Made by a program: the position numbers and the translations under genes. The notes beneath the pieces were generated by a model. The model had not been told where the DNA came from and ran no database searches. It was given only the letters and a program-made list of their open reading frames with translations. From Actinomycetota bacterium (GTDB taxonomy: Bacteria; Actinomycetota; Actinomycetes; Mycobacteriales; Micromonosporaceae), in assembly GCA_005885115.1 (NCBI GenBank), contig VAXX01000233.1:1-10583 (forward strand): a stretch of 10,583 bases of DNA, written 5' to 3'. This document shows, in pieces, positions 1-6,880 of the stretch. The first letter of the stretch is position 1; every line of letters starts with the position of its first letter.

Positions 1-640
1 TGGCCGCGTCGAGGCCGCGGGCGAGCCGGTCCGCGCCGGCCCTGGCCTGGGCGGCGCCGTCGGCGAGCTGGCGCGCGCCGCTCGCCGCGTCGCGGGTCTT
101 CGCCTTGAGATCGGTGAACCCGATGAGCATCCGATCGAAGTACCGGGCGCTGGCGCTGTGCTCGGCGGCGGTGCGGATCTCGGTGAACGCGGTGCGGGCC
201 AGCAGGCCGGACAGGTAGTTGGTGGCGTCGTTGTCGAGCACCTCGAGCTGGCCCTGGGCCGGCGTGCGCGCCGGGTCGGGGTTGCCGGCCAGGTTGCGGG
301 AGAAGTCGCGGGGAATGCGGAAGACCAGGTGGTACCGGCCATCCTCCAGCCCCCGCGCGGCGTCCCCGGCGTCGGTCTGGTGCCAGCCGAAGACGTGCCG
401 GTCCAGTAGCGCGTCGGTCAGGTCGCGGCCGGCCGATACCGGGCTTCCGTCCGGGGCCGGGACCGGTTGGTCCTCGTTGACCAGGGCCACCGGGATCCGG
501 TCGAGGTTGCCGTACGGATCCCAGAACGCGGCCAGGTAGAGCGCCCCGTACAGCAGCGGGATCACCGCCAGCACGACCAGGGCGGCGGCGGTCAGCCGGG
601 CGCGCAGGAACCGGCGCAGTTCGAATCGGGCCAGTCTCAT
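1..640 (-). CDS. YhgE/Pip-family membrane protein, N-terminal part (runs off the left edge)
   Basis: The first 213 codons are present; the gene continues beyond base 1. The translation starts MRLARFELRRFLRARL, followed by one hydrophobic segment at about residues 17-40. Next comes the hallmark stretch AFWDPYGNLDRIPVALVNED of the YhgE/Pip N-terminal domain, then an extracytoplasmic region with LDNDATNYLSGLLARTAF. The last visible part (about residues 175-213) is an Ala/Gly-rich helix of the type ASGARQLADGAAQARAGADRL, which in this family forms a long coiled region before the C-terminal membrane segments. Family members are 600-800-residue polytopic proteins, sometimes called ABC-2-like permeases; the transported substrate, if any, is not established. 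The ATG at 640 overlaps the stop of the upstream cassette gene (ATGA), so the two are translationally coupled and probably work together. It is confident as a family call but not as a function. Confidence 0.9.
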   Translation of the reverse strand, partial: MRLARFELRRFLRARLTAAALVVLAVIPLLYGALYLAAFWDPYGNLDRIPVALVNEDQPVPAPDGSPVSAGRDLTDALLDRHVFGWHQTDAGDAARGLEDGRYHLVFRIPRDFSRNLAGNPDPARTPAQGQLEVLDNDATNYLSGLLARTAFTEIRTAAEHSASARYFDRMLIGFTDLKAKTRDAASGARQLADGAAQARAGADRLARGLDAA

Positions 641-1242
641 CGGTTCTCCATCGGGTACTCGGTGGCCTTGCCGGCCGGCTCGCGGCAGGTGACGACGACC
701 GCGCGGCCCTGCTCGGCGAGGTCCTCGAGGCTGCGCCACAACCAGGCGCGTTCGGCGGTGTCCAGGCCGGCGTCCACGTCGTCGGCGACGATCAGGGCCG
801 GCTCCCCGGCGCCGTGCGGCAGTTCGGCCAGCCGGAGCATCAGGCGTTGCCGCTGGTACGGGGTCAGGTCCCGGCCCAGGGTCGCCTCGTCCAGCGGCAG
901 GTCGGCGAGCAGCTCGGTGACCCGGTTCGCGAACACGCCCCGGCCCCGGGGCCGCTGGCCGAGCAGGAGCAGGCGCTCGCGGACGTGCTCGGCGGCGGTC
1001 AGCCCGCGCTCGGGTTCGTTGAGCCCCGGTACGTAGCCGATGCCGGCCCGGCCGGTCAGCTCGTGGCCACCGGTGGTGGTACGGAAGTGTCCGGCCAGGG
1101 CCAGGAGCAACGAGCTACGTCCGCTGCCGGCCGGACCGGTCAGGGCCAGCAGTTCACCGGGCTCGACGGCCAGGGTGACGTCCCGGAAGACCCAGCCCCG
1201 CCTGGTCCGCAGGCCCAGTCCGGTCGCGCTGACGATCGCCAC
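637..1242 (-). CDS. Degenerate ABC-type ATP-binding protein paired with YhgE
   Basis: This is a cassette protein of 201 residues. I chose GTG at 1242 because GGAGG lies five bases upstream (1248-1252); a TTG at 1254 has no such site. The fold is that of an ABC nucleotide-binding domain, but every catalytic motif is altered. Walker A reads GPAGSGRSS with Arg42 in place of Lys. The signature LSGGQ is TPYQRQR (127-133). Walker B runs into ADDVDAGLD, with Asp155 where the catalytic Glu is expected. The switch His is replaced by Cys186 in VVVTC. From memory, similar degenerate cassettes sit next to YhgE genes in other actinobacteria, so this is probably a family property rather than decay. The gene precedes the YhgE gene with a 4-base overlap. 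It may bind nucleotide weakly and act as a regulator or structural partner; active transport is unproven. Confidence 0.88.
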   Translation of the reverse strand: MAIVSATGLGLRTRRGWVFRDVTLAVEPGELLALTGPAGSGRSSLLLALAGHFRTTTGGHELTGRAGIGYVPGLNEPERGLTAAEHVRERLLLLGQRPRGRGVFANRVTELLADLPLDEATLGRDLTPYQRQRLMLRLAELPHGAGEPALIVADDVDAGLDTAERAWLWRSLEDLAEQGRAVVVTCREPAGKATEYPMENR

Positions 1243-1262
1243 GGTTGCCTCCAAGATGTCCT

Positions 1263-1276
1263 ACTGACTAGTCAGT
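1263..1276. promoter_or_regulatory. 14-bp perfect palindrome, TetR-type operator
   Basis: ACTGACTAGTCAGT is a perfect inverted repeat. Its size, centre and TGACTAGTCA core resemble operators of TetR/AcrR repressors in actinobacteria. It covers the predicted -10 box and start point of the cassette/YhgE operon, 21 bases upstream of the GTG start, so a bound dimer would block transcription. No regulator gene lies in the window. It may sit beyond the left edge or elsewhere. Confidence 0.65.
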
Positions 1277-1303
1277 CTAAAAACATCCGTACCAGAAGCA
1301 CAA
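1274..1303 (-). promoter_or_regulatory. Predicted promoter of the cassette/YhgE operon
   Basis: On the minus strand TAGACT (1274-1279) fits the actinobacterial -10 pattern TANNNT. A weak -35 TTGTGC (1298-1303) lies 18 bases further upstream. The start point would be near 1267, giving a 25-base leader that contains the GGAGG site. The overlap with the palindrome supports placement here. The -35 is poor. Confidence 0.4.
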
Positions 1304-1323
1304 CGTGGCCTCGCTTACACCTG

Positions 1324-1366
1324 ACGCTGGTCTCTGGGCGGCCGACGGCCGCCCAGAGACCAGCGT
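1324..1366 (-). terminator. Strong hairpin terminator after the acylase gene
   Basis: Two 20-base arms (1324-1343 and 1347-1366) pair perfectly around the loop GAC. The stem is GC-rich, with no T-tract on either side, as is common for actinobacterial terminators. The 5' arm, read on the minus strand, starts on the base directly after the acylase stop codon. The hairpin separates the acylase from the codirectional cassette operon. Confidence 0.85.
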
Positions 1367-4087
1367 TCAGCTCGGACGGCTGGCGGGGAAGGACACGACC
1401 TGCTGGTACGTCGGGCGGTTCTGCCAGGCGATCGGCGGGTCGGTGATGCCGCCCAGCGGCGACTGGACGATGCTGTCGGCGCACCACTGGTCGCCGGCGC
1501 TACACGGTCCGCCCGCGGGGTACACCGTCGTGGCCGGGACGGCGGTGGCCTGGCGCAACGAGTCCAGGAGCACCTGCCGGCAGGCGACCAGGTTCCCGCC
1601 GCCGCAGAAGGTACGCGGGAACGGCCCGGCGACCGGATCCCCGAGCACCGCCCGCAGATCCTTGTCGACGTAGCCCCACCAGCCGGACTGGAACGCCGAT
1701 CCGTGGTGCGCCTGACCGGCCGAGGGCGGCTCGTCGATGGTGAGGGTGGCGGCCAGCGTCTGGAACAGCGGGTCGCCCAGACCCGGGCGGAACTGCGCCG
1801 CGACCAGCAGCGGCCACCACGCGTCGAAAACCCGGATGGCGTCGGCGTATTGGTACGTGTGCGAGCCCGGGCTGGTCTCCCGGCGGTACGCGCCGGAGCG
1901 CTGCCACGCGGTCAACTGCGCCACCGTCGCGGCCAGGGCCGGATCGGTGACCGGTTGGCTGGTCAGTACCTGGATCAGCTCGCCGAGCACCCGCCGGCCC
2001 CGAAGGTCGGTCGCGGCCGCGTCCTCGGCGATGCGGACCACGCCGGCCCGGTCCAGCTTCTGTCCACTGTGGACGGCCGCAGCGACCGGCCGGTCGAGCA
2101 GGTCGGCGCGGAACACCGGCCCGAAACTGAAGTTGCCGTCCGCGGCGCTGTAGTCCCTGGCCTGCTTGTTGTTCCAACTGACGTAGTAGTCCTGGTTGAC
2201 CGAGTGCGGATGGGCGGCCGGGTCGGTGTACCGGGCCACGTTGGTGTCCGGGTTCCAGCCCTGCCACTCGTACGCGGCGTCGGCGCGCACCGGCAGGTTC
2301 GGGTCGGCGCCGGGAGCGCGTACCGGGTTGAGGCCGGAGTTGTAGTACGCCGCGTCGGACGCGTTGACGTAGAACCAGTTGAACGCGTACCCGACGTTCG
2401 CGGCCGCCTGCTGGAAGCCCGCCGCGGTGCGCATCCGCGCCGGGTCGTCGAACATCGCGAACCCGAGCGCGGAGTCGGCCTCGTGCCGGTACGTCGAACG
2501 CAGCGAGGTGAACGCCACCGGTACCCCGTTGACCAGGCCACGCCAGGACACCAGACCGTACCTGGTCCGCAGCGCGACGAGTCGGTACGAGCCGGCCGGC
2601 GTACCGTCGGCGACCGTCGGGGTCCACGAGTCGGACTGGGACAGTACCTCCATCGGCAGGCACTGGCCGTGGTACCGGTAGTGGTCGGACTGGACGGTCG
2701 GCGGGGAACCGTCCACTGTGCACAGTGGGGTGGCGAAGGTGTCGGTGATGTCCTGCTCGGCGGAGGTCGCACTCCAGGAGTAGTCCGGTCCGCGGCCGAT
2801 CTGCACGTACAGGTTCAGGCCGGCGAAGGCCACCCCCCGGGCGCTGATCCCCGGCCCCTCCAGCTCCTCCAGCATGAGCAGCTGCGGCGCGAAGTACCCG
2901 GTCTGCGGACCGAAGACGGCGATCGGGTGCCCGGAGGCGGAGTTCTGCCCGGAGATCACGACCGCGTTGGACATCCCCTGGTGGTTCACGCTGATCCGCA
3001 GGCCGTCGAACAGCCCGGACCTTCCGGCGGCGCCCGCCGAGCCGGTCGCGTCGTAGACGAGCGGCTCGGGCGCGGCGGTACCGGGGTCGGGAAGCGCGAC
3101 ACCGGAGGTGTCCGAGGGTGCGGTCCCGTACGGGAAGCTCTGTCCATTGTGGAGAGTCAGGACCGTTTCGGGGTCGTCCTGGGAACGGAGGGCGGTCCAG
3201 ATCCGGTCGCCGTCGGTCGTCCCGTACCGGGCGCGGGCGGCCAGACGTACCAGAGCGGACTGCATCTCGCCCCCACCACCGCCACCGAACAGCCCACCGA
3301 TGACGCCGGCGGTGGCGATCAGGTCGGCCGGTACGAACGGCTCCGGCCCGCCCGCGTTGGTCAGCGCGTTGAGGTGGCCGGACAGCACGTACTCGCCGGG
3401 GCAGTAGCGGCCGGCCATGCAGGCCGCGATGTACGCGTTGATCCCCGCGATGTACGCCTGGACGTCGTCGTACAACTGGGGGCTGCGCTGCCGCAGCGCC
3501 GCGATCTGGGCCTGGAGGTCCGCCTCGCGGTACGGCGAGTTACGCCAGACGCTCTGTTCCAGCGCCCGGTTGCCCGGCGCGCCACCGGCGAACGAGCTGA
3601 GCTGGCCACGGCCCAGGTGCCGCAATAGGTCCATGACGAACAGCCGGTCCTGCGCACCGGCGTACCCGGCGCCGAACATGGTGCCCGCGCGGGTGGTGCC
3701 GAACACGTGCGGTACACCGGTTGTCCGGTCGCGCACGATCGTCACATCGGAGCGAGGTCGGTCGATGCGTTCGAGCTGCGACAGCGGTACGCCCAGCGAC
3801 GCGTCGTCGTAGTACCGGCCGATCTGGTCGTCGGTGAGGCCGGGATAGCCGCTGAGCAGGCTGGCGTACCGGTCGAGCTGGTCGGAGGCGTGCGGTGGCC
3901 GGGTGCCGAAGACCTTGTGGGCGAGGATGTCGGCGAGAGTGGCGTTGCCGTTCTCGCCGGGCGGCAGGATGTCGCCGCACTGGCCCTGGCAGTAGTCGGC
4001 CGGAGCCGCCCGGGTGGCGGCGGAGGCGGGGGTGGCGCCGGGCAGGAGCACGTTGGCGGCCAGGAGAGCGGCGGCGGCCAGCCGCAC
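1367..4087 (-). CDS. Secreted penicillin acylase family protein (Ntn hydrolase), 906 residues
   Basis: This is an N-terminal-nucleophile hydrolase expected to cleave amide bonds of acylated substrates; penicillins, acyl-homoserine lactones and lipopeptides are all possible. The signal peptide is MRLAAAALLAANVLLPGATPASA with an AxA cleavage site. The alpha part contains TTGVPHVFG (122-130), GAGYAGAQDRLF (139-150) and a Gly-rich loop (264-273). A spacer of about 310-372 precedes GMSNAVVISG, where Ser373 is the likely self-processing nucleophile of the beta subunit, followed by FGPQTGYFAPQ (392-402). VSWNNKQARDYSAADG (636-651) matches the region supplying the oxyanion-hole Asn in penicillin G acylase. 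Ten cysteines fall in five close pairs (33/37, 223/229, 456/476, 828/836, 862/869), consistent with disulfides outside the cell. The start is GTG at 4087: an in-frame TAA lies five codons upstream and AAGG ten bases upstream. It is longer than the roughly 790-residue lipopeptide acylases. The substrate is unknown. Confidence 0.93.
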   Translation of the reverse strand: MRLAAAALLAANVLLPGATPASAATRAAPADYCQGQCGDILPPGENGNATLADILAHKVFGTRPPHASDQLDRYASLLSGYPGLTDDQIGRYYDDASLGVPLSQLERIDRPRSDVTIVRDRTTGVPHVFGTTRAGTMFGAGYAGAQDRLFVMDLLRHLGRGQLSSFAGGAPGNRALEQSVWRNSPYREADLQAQIAALRQRSPQLYDDVQAYIAGINAYIAACMAGRYCPGEYVLSGHLNALTNAGGPEPFVPADLIATAGVIGGLFGGGGGGEMQSALVRLAARARYGTTDGDRIWTALRSQDDPETVLTLHNGQSFPYGTAPSDTSGVALPDPGTAAPEPLVYDATGSAGAAGRSGLFDGLRISVNHQGMSNAVVISGQNSASGHPIAVFGPQTGYFAPQLLMLEELEGPGISARGVAFAGLNLYVQIGRGPDYSWSATSAEQDITDTFATPLCTVDGSPPTVQSDHYRYHGQCLPMEVLSQSDSWTPTVADGTPAGSYRLVALRTRYGLVSWRGLVNGVPVAFTSLRSTYRHEADSALGFAMFDDPARMRTAAGFQQAAANVGYAFNWFYVNASDAAYYNSGLNPVRAPGADPNLPVRADAAYEWQGWNPDTNVARYTDPAAHPHSVNQDYYVSWNNKQARDYSAADGNFSFGPVFRADLLDRPVAAAVHSGQKLDRAGVVRIAEDAAATDLRGRRVLGELIQVLTSQPVTDPALAATVAQLTAWQRSGAYRRETSPGSHTYQYADAIRVFDAWWPLLVAAQFRPGLGDPLFQTLAATLTIDEPPSAGQAHHGSAFQSGWWGYVDKDLRAVLGDPVAGPFPRTFCGGGNLVACRQVLLDSLRQATAVPATTVYPAGGPCSAGDQWCADSIVQSPLGGITDPPIAWQNRPTYQQVVSFPASRPS
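2062..2074. repeat. Iterated near-palindrome, copy 1
   Basis: GTCCACTGTGGAC has 6-base arms around one T. It lies inside the acylase gene, where it is read on the minus strand as VHSGQ. Confidence 0.5.
2711..2728. repeat. Iterated near-palindrome, copy 2, within a 16-bp perfect palindrome
   Basis: GTCCACTGTGCAC (2711-2723) is one mismatch from copy 1. It is extended into the perfect palindrome CCACTGTGCACAGTGG (2713-2728) inside the acylase gene, where it is read as CTVDG. Confidence 0.5.
3142..3154. repeat. Iterated near-palindrome, copy 3
   Basis: GTCCATTGTGGAG lies inside the acylase gene and is read on the minus strand as LHNGQ. Copy 4, at 5722, carries the same core in the opposite orientation. 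Confidence 0.5.
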
Positions 4088-4125
4088 ATCGTGATCGCCT
4101 TAACGACGGCCGTCGATTGACCGGG

Positions 4126-4154
4126 ATGTTACCCGAGGGTTACTCACGTTTCAA
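4126..4154 (-). promoter_or_regulatory. Predicted promoter of the acylase gene
   Basis: On the minus strand, TTGAAA (4149-4154) is 17 bases from TAACAT (4126-4131). This is a near-consensus housekeeping-type promoter. The start point would be near 4119, leaving a leader of about 32 bases before the GTG at 4087. Confidence 0.65.
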
Positions 4155-4162
4155 CGCGTTGA
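4151..4162. promoter_or_regulatory. Palindrome joining two divergent -35 boxes
   Basis: TCAACGCGTTGA is a perfect 12-bp inverted repeat. Its arms are parts of the acylase -35 box (4149-4154) and the chitinase -35 box (4159-4164), which are only four bases apart. It may be an operator for one shared regulator, or simply the result of two face-to-face -35 boxes. Polymerases bound at both promoters could hardly coexist. Confidence 0.5.
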
Positions 4163-4187
4163 CTCGGGAACCTCACACTTCTACGAT
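4159..4187 (+). promoter_or_regulatory. Predicted promoter of the chitinase gene
   Basis: TTGACT (4159-4164), 17 bases, then TACGAT (4182-4187) is an almost ideal actinobacterial promoter. The start point is expected near 4193-4195. The leader to the ATG at 4208 would thus be only about 14 bases and contains GGAGGT. Confidence 0.7.
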
Positions 4188-4207
4188 CATCGATGGATGG
4201 AGGTGCC

Positions 4208-5131
4208 ATGGTCACGTTCGGTGCGAAGGTACGGATCCTGGTGTGCGCGCTGGCCGCGCTCGCCGTCCCCGCGGTCATCGCGCTCCCGGCCAAGGCGGCC
4301 GTCTCCCGGCACGTGGTGGTCTACTACCAGACCCAGTACGACGGCGGCCGGTACGTCTCGCCGCTCGGCCTGACCCAGCACCAGACCCACGTCACCGACG
4401 TCCTGGTGGCCGCGCTGCACCTGGACGCCAACAAGGTGGTCCACCTCAACGACGACCCGCCCTCGGCGGCCAAGTTCCGTCGCATGTGGACGGACCTGGC
4501 CACGATGCACAAGAGCGGCGTCCACGTCCTCGTGATGGTCGGCGGCGCCGCGCAGGGTTCGTTCCGGCGCCTGGACACCAGCTTCGGCACGTACTATCCC
4601 TTGCTGCGCAACGTGATCGGCACGTACCACCTGGACGGGGTGGACCTCGACGTCGAGGAGTCGATGTCGCTGGCCGGCATCGAGCGGCTGATCGACGCCC
4701 TGCGTAAGGACTTCGGCAGCGGGTTCCGCATCACCCTGGCCCCGGTCGCCACCGCGCTGTCCGGCGGGGGCAACCTGTCCGGCTTCAGCTACGACCAGCT
4801 CTACCGCGACCGGGGCAGCAGGATCTCCTGGTTCAACGCCCAGTTCTACAACGGGTGGGGCAGCCTCGCGAGCACGGCCAGCTACGACGCGGTGATCCGG
4901 CACGGGGTGGTACCGGCGGGCAAGGTGGTCGCGGGCGCGGTCACCAACCCCGCCAACGGCGGCGGGTACGTCAGCCTGGGCACCCTGCAGTCGACGCTGC
5001 GCAAGCTGACCGCGAAGTACCCCACCTTCGCCGGCGCGGCGGGTTGGGAGTACTTCAACTCGTTGCCCGGCGGCAAGGGCTCCCCGTGGACCTGGGCCGG
5101 CGGTGTGGCGTCAGCGCTCGGCGTCCACTAG
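4208..5131 (+). CDS. Secreted GH18 chitinase-like glycoside hydrolase, 307 residues
   Basis: This is a single-domain family 18 glycoside hydrolase, expected to cleave chitin or related N-acetylglucosamine linkages with retention by substrate assistance. I chose the ATG at 4208 because GGAGGT (4199-4204) lies just upstream; an in-frame ATG at 4193 adds MDGGA and has no ribosome site. The signal peptide covers about residues 1-31 (LVCALAALAVPAVIALPAKAA). The mature start HVVVYYQTQY is the first barrel strand, and VLVMVGGAAQGSF is the substrate-binding strand. LDGVDLDVEE carries the DxxDxDxE motif with Asp143, Asp146, Asp148 and catalytic Glu150. NAQFYNGWG (210-218) supplies the Q-x-Y-N stretch, and AAGWEYF the terminal Trp. 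There is no carbohydrate-binding module or chitin-insertion domain, so it resembles compact class-III-like enzymes; an endo-beta-N-acetylglucosaminidase role is the alternative. It is divergent from the acylase. Confidence 0.9.
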   Translation: MVTFGAKVRILVCALAALAVPAVIALPAKAAVSRHVVVYYQTQYDGGRYVSPLGLTQHQTHVTDVLVAALHLDANKVVHLNDDPPSAAKFRRMWTDLATMHKSGVHVLVMVGGAAQGSFRRLDTSFGTYYPLLRNVIGTYHLDGVDLDVEESMSLAGIERLIDALRKDFGSGFRITLAPVATALSGGGNLSGFSYDQLYRDRGSRISWFNAQFYNGWGSLASTASYDAVIRHGVVPAGKVVAGAVTNPANGGGYVSLGTLQSTLRKLTAKYPTFAGAAGWEYFNSLPGGKGSPWTWAGGVASALGVH

Positions 5132-5202
5132 CGTCCGGGAACCATGGCGGAACATCAGGTCGGAGCGAGGTTGGGTCTGCGGTAAGGTTCCGCTGCCGGA
5201 CG
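5132..5202. terminator. Possible bidirectional terminator between convergent genes
   Basis: CGTCCGG (5132-5138) can pair with CCGGACG (5196-5202), and GGAACC (5138-5143) with GGTTCC (5186-5191). This forms a nested, interrupted stem right after the chitinase stop and just downstream of the convergent small gene ending at 5228. The loop is long (over 40 bases), so the call is weak. Nothing else is visible in 5132-5227. Confidence 0.3.
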
Positions 5203-5227
5203 GTACGGGTTGTGGCGATTGGCGTCA

Positions 5228-5539
5228 TCACCCCCGGCGTAGGCCCTTTGCGAATGCGGGCCGGAGGCGTTCGACGCGCCGGTCCGCCAGCAGCGGTACG
5301 CGGGCGGTGAGGAAGGCCTTCACGTATTCGGCGTCTTGGTGGGCCTGGAAGGCGTCCTCGTCGGCGTACACCTCGTAGAACAGCCGTGCCAGCGGCTCGC
5401 CCTCGATCGTATGGGTGGCATAGAGCAGCGTTCCCGGTTCGTTGGCCTCGATCTGTTCGACAAGGTTACGAGCCAGCGCGTCGAACTGCGCGTCTGCTTC
5501 CTCGTCACGGACATCGAACCGAACCGCCAGCGCGTACAT
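5228..5539 (-). CDS. Putative quinol monooxygenase, ABM-fold protein, 103 residues
   Basis: This is a small dimeric ferredoxin-like (antibiotic biosynthesis monooxygenase, ABM) domain protein. It starts MYALAVRFDV. The typical EPGTLLYATH follows about 35 residues later, then FYEVYADEDAFQAHQDAEYVKAF with the conserved His of the family. Relatives (YgiN-like) oxidise quinols, but many have only a protective or unknown role, so the reaction is inferred. I chose the ATG at 5539, preceded by GGAAGG with a seven-base gap; the ATG at 5554 lacks a ribosome site. It lies 34 bases downstream of the GH1 gene on the same strand and is probably the last gene of that transcript. The length is normal for the family and the frame intact. 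It faces the chitinase gene tail to tail. Confidence 0.85.
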   Translation of the reverse strand: MYALAVRFDVRDEEADAQFDALARNLVEQIEANEPGTLLYATHTIEGEPLARLFYEVYADEDAFQAHQDAEYVKAFLTARVPLLADRRVERLRPAFAKGLRRG

Positions 5540-5573
5540 CGGGGCACCTTCCATCGCAGGGACTATCCGCAGC

Positions 5574-6876
5574 CTATGACCGACTGATCAGGTCGCGGTA
5601 CCAGTGGTAGGACGCCTTGGGGGTACGCGCCTGGGTGGCGTAGTCCACATGCACCAACCCGAACCGCTTGGTGAACCCCTCGGCCCACTCCCAGTTGTCC
5701 AAGATAGGCGATCCGCTCAGTGTCCACAATGGACCCGTCGGCACCGGCCGGTACGTCGTACGCGCAGCCGTTCTCGGTGACCCAGATCGGGGGCAGGCCA
5801 GGGTACCGCTCGTGCAGGGTCACCAGGAGCTCGCGCAGGCCGTCGGGGACGACCGGCCAGCCGAAGTCGGTGCGCGGGAAGCCGGACAGCTCGCGCAGCT
5901 CGAACGGCACCGGACTGCCCGGGTACGCGGGTACGTTGTCGGCCGCCCAACCGATCCCGGTCGGCACGTAGTAGTTGACGCCGAGGACGTCCAACGGGGC
6001 GGCGATGACGGCGAGGTCCCCGTCGAGCACGGTCGCCTCGACCGGCCCGGCGGACAACGCCTCGGCTCCGTCGGGGTAGCTGCCCAGCAGCAGCGGATCG
6101 GTGAACAGCCGGTTGTGCAGGAGGTCGTATCCGAACGCGGCGCTCCGGTCCTCGTCGGTCGCGCTGTCCCGGGTGCCGTCCGGCCCGACCGGCCAGACCG
6201 GGGTGTAGTTGTTGGCGATGCCGACCCGGGTGCCGGGCCGCTCCCGGATCGCGGCGACCGCGAGGCCGTGGCCGAGCAGCAGGTGGTGGGCGACCGCGAA
6301 CAGGTCCACGGTGCCGGCGATGCCGGGCGCGTGGATGCCCTGCAGGTGCCCGAGGGCCAGGTGGATGAACGGTTCGTTCAAGGTGATCCACAGCTTGACC
6401 CGGTCACCGAGGGCACCGGCGAGGATCGCCGCGTACTCGCCGAAGTGCGCGGCCGTGTCGCGGTTGGCCCAGCCGCCGGCGTCCTGCAGCGCCTGCGGCA
6501 GGTCCCAGTGGAACAGCGTCGCGGCCGGCTCGATGCCCTGCGACAGCAGGGAATCGACCAGCCGGTCGTAGAAGTCCAGACCGGCCCGGTTGGCCGGGCC
6601 GGTGCCGGTGGCCTGGATCCGGGGCCAGGCGATGGAGAGCCGGTACGCGCCGATGCCCAGCTCGCCCATCAGCGCCACGTCCTCGGGCCAGCGGTGGTAG
6701 TGGTCGCAGGTGACGTCGCCGGTCGAGCCGTCCGCGATCCGGTCCGGCTGGTGGCTGAAGGTGTCCCAGATGGACGGTCCGCGGCCGTCTTCGGTTGCGG
6801 CGCCTTCGATCTGGTACGCGGCGGTGGCGACGCCCCACCGGAAGTCGGCCGGGAACGCGGGCATGGGTTCGGTCAC
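5574..6876 (-). pseudogene. GH1 beta-glucosidase broken by an internal deletion and frame change
   Basis: The first part is a normal family 1 glycosidase: FPADFRWGVATAAYQIEGA, then LFHWDLPQAL, then LNEP with acid/base Glu168, the NYY stretch near 301-303, and WVTENGC with nucleophile Glu368 (numbered from GTG 6876). After DTERIAYL (Leu392, ending at 5701) the frame is lost. In frame the ORF continues with unrelated residues to a stop at 5563. One frame over, from 5702, the true C-terminus resumes at once: [21 protein letters not shown], ending [10 protein letters not shown] with TAG at 5574-5576. By comparison with GH1 enzymes I remember, about 25 residues (the helix and strand before WSLLDNWEW) are missing, so a one-base repair cannot restore it. 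The start is uncertain: GTG 6909, GTG 6876 (4 bases after the preceding stop, likely coupled) or ATG 6864. It is either a recent pseudogene or an assembly collapse. Confidence 0.85.
5722..5734. repeat. Iterated near-palindrome, copy 4
   Basis: GTCCACAATGGAC is the reverse complement of GTCCATTGTGGAC. It lies inside the GH1 gene, about 20 bases before the deletion junction, and is read as SIVDT in the protein. Confidence 0.5.
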
Positions 6877-6880
6877 CGGC

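Noticed and set aside
1305..1673. A 122-codon plus-strand frame covering the terminator and the acylase 3' end.
   Set aside because: Part of its sequence is just the hairpin arms. It has no ribosome site and lies antisense to a solid gene.
1703..3628. A 641-codon open frame on the plus strand opposite the acylase gene.
   Set aside because: It is Arg/Gly/Val-rich with no domain sense, while the minus-strand frame has a signal peptide and clear Ntn-hydrolase motifs. Long antisense frames are normal at this GC content.
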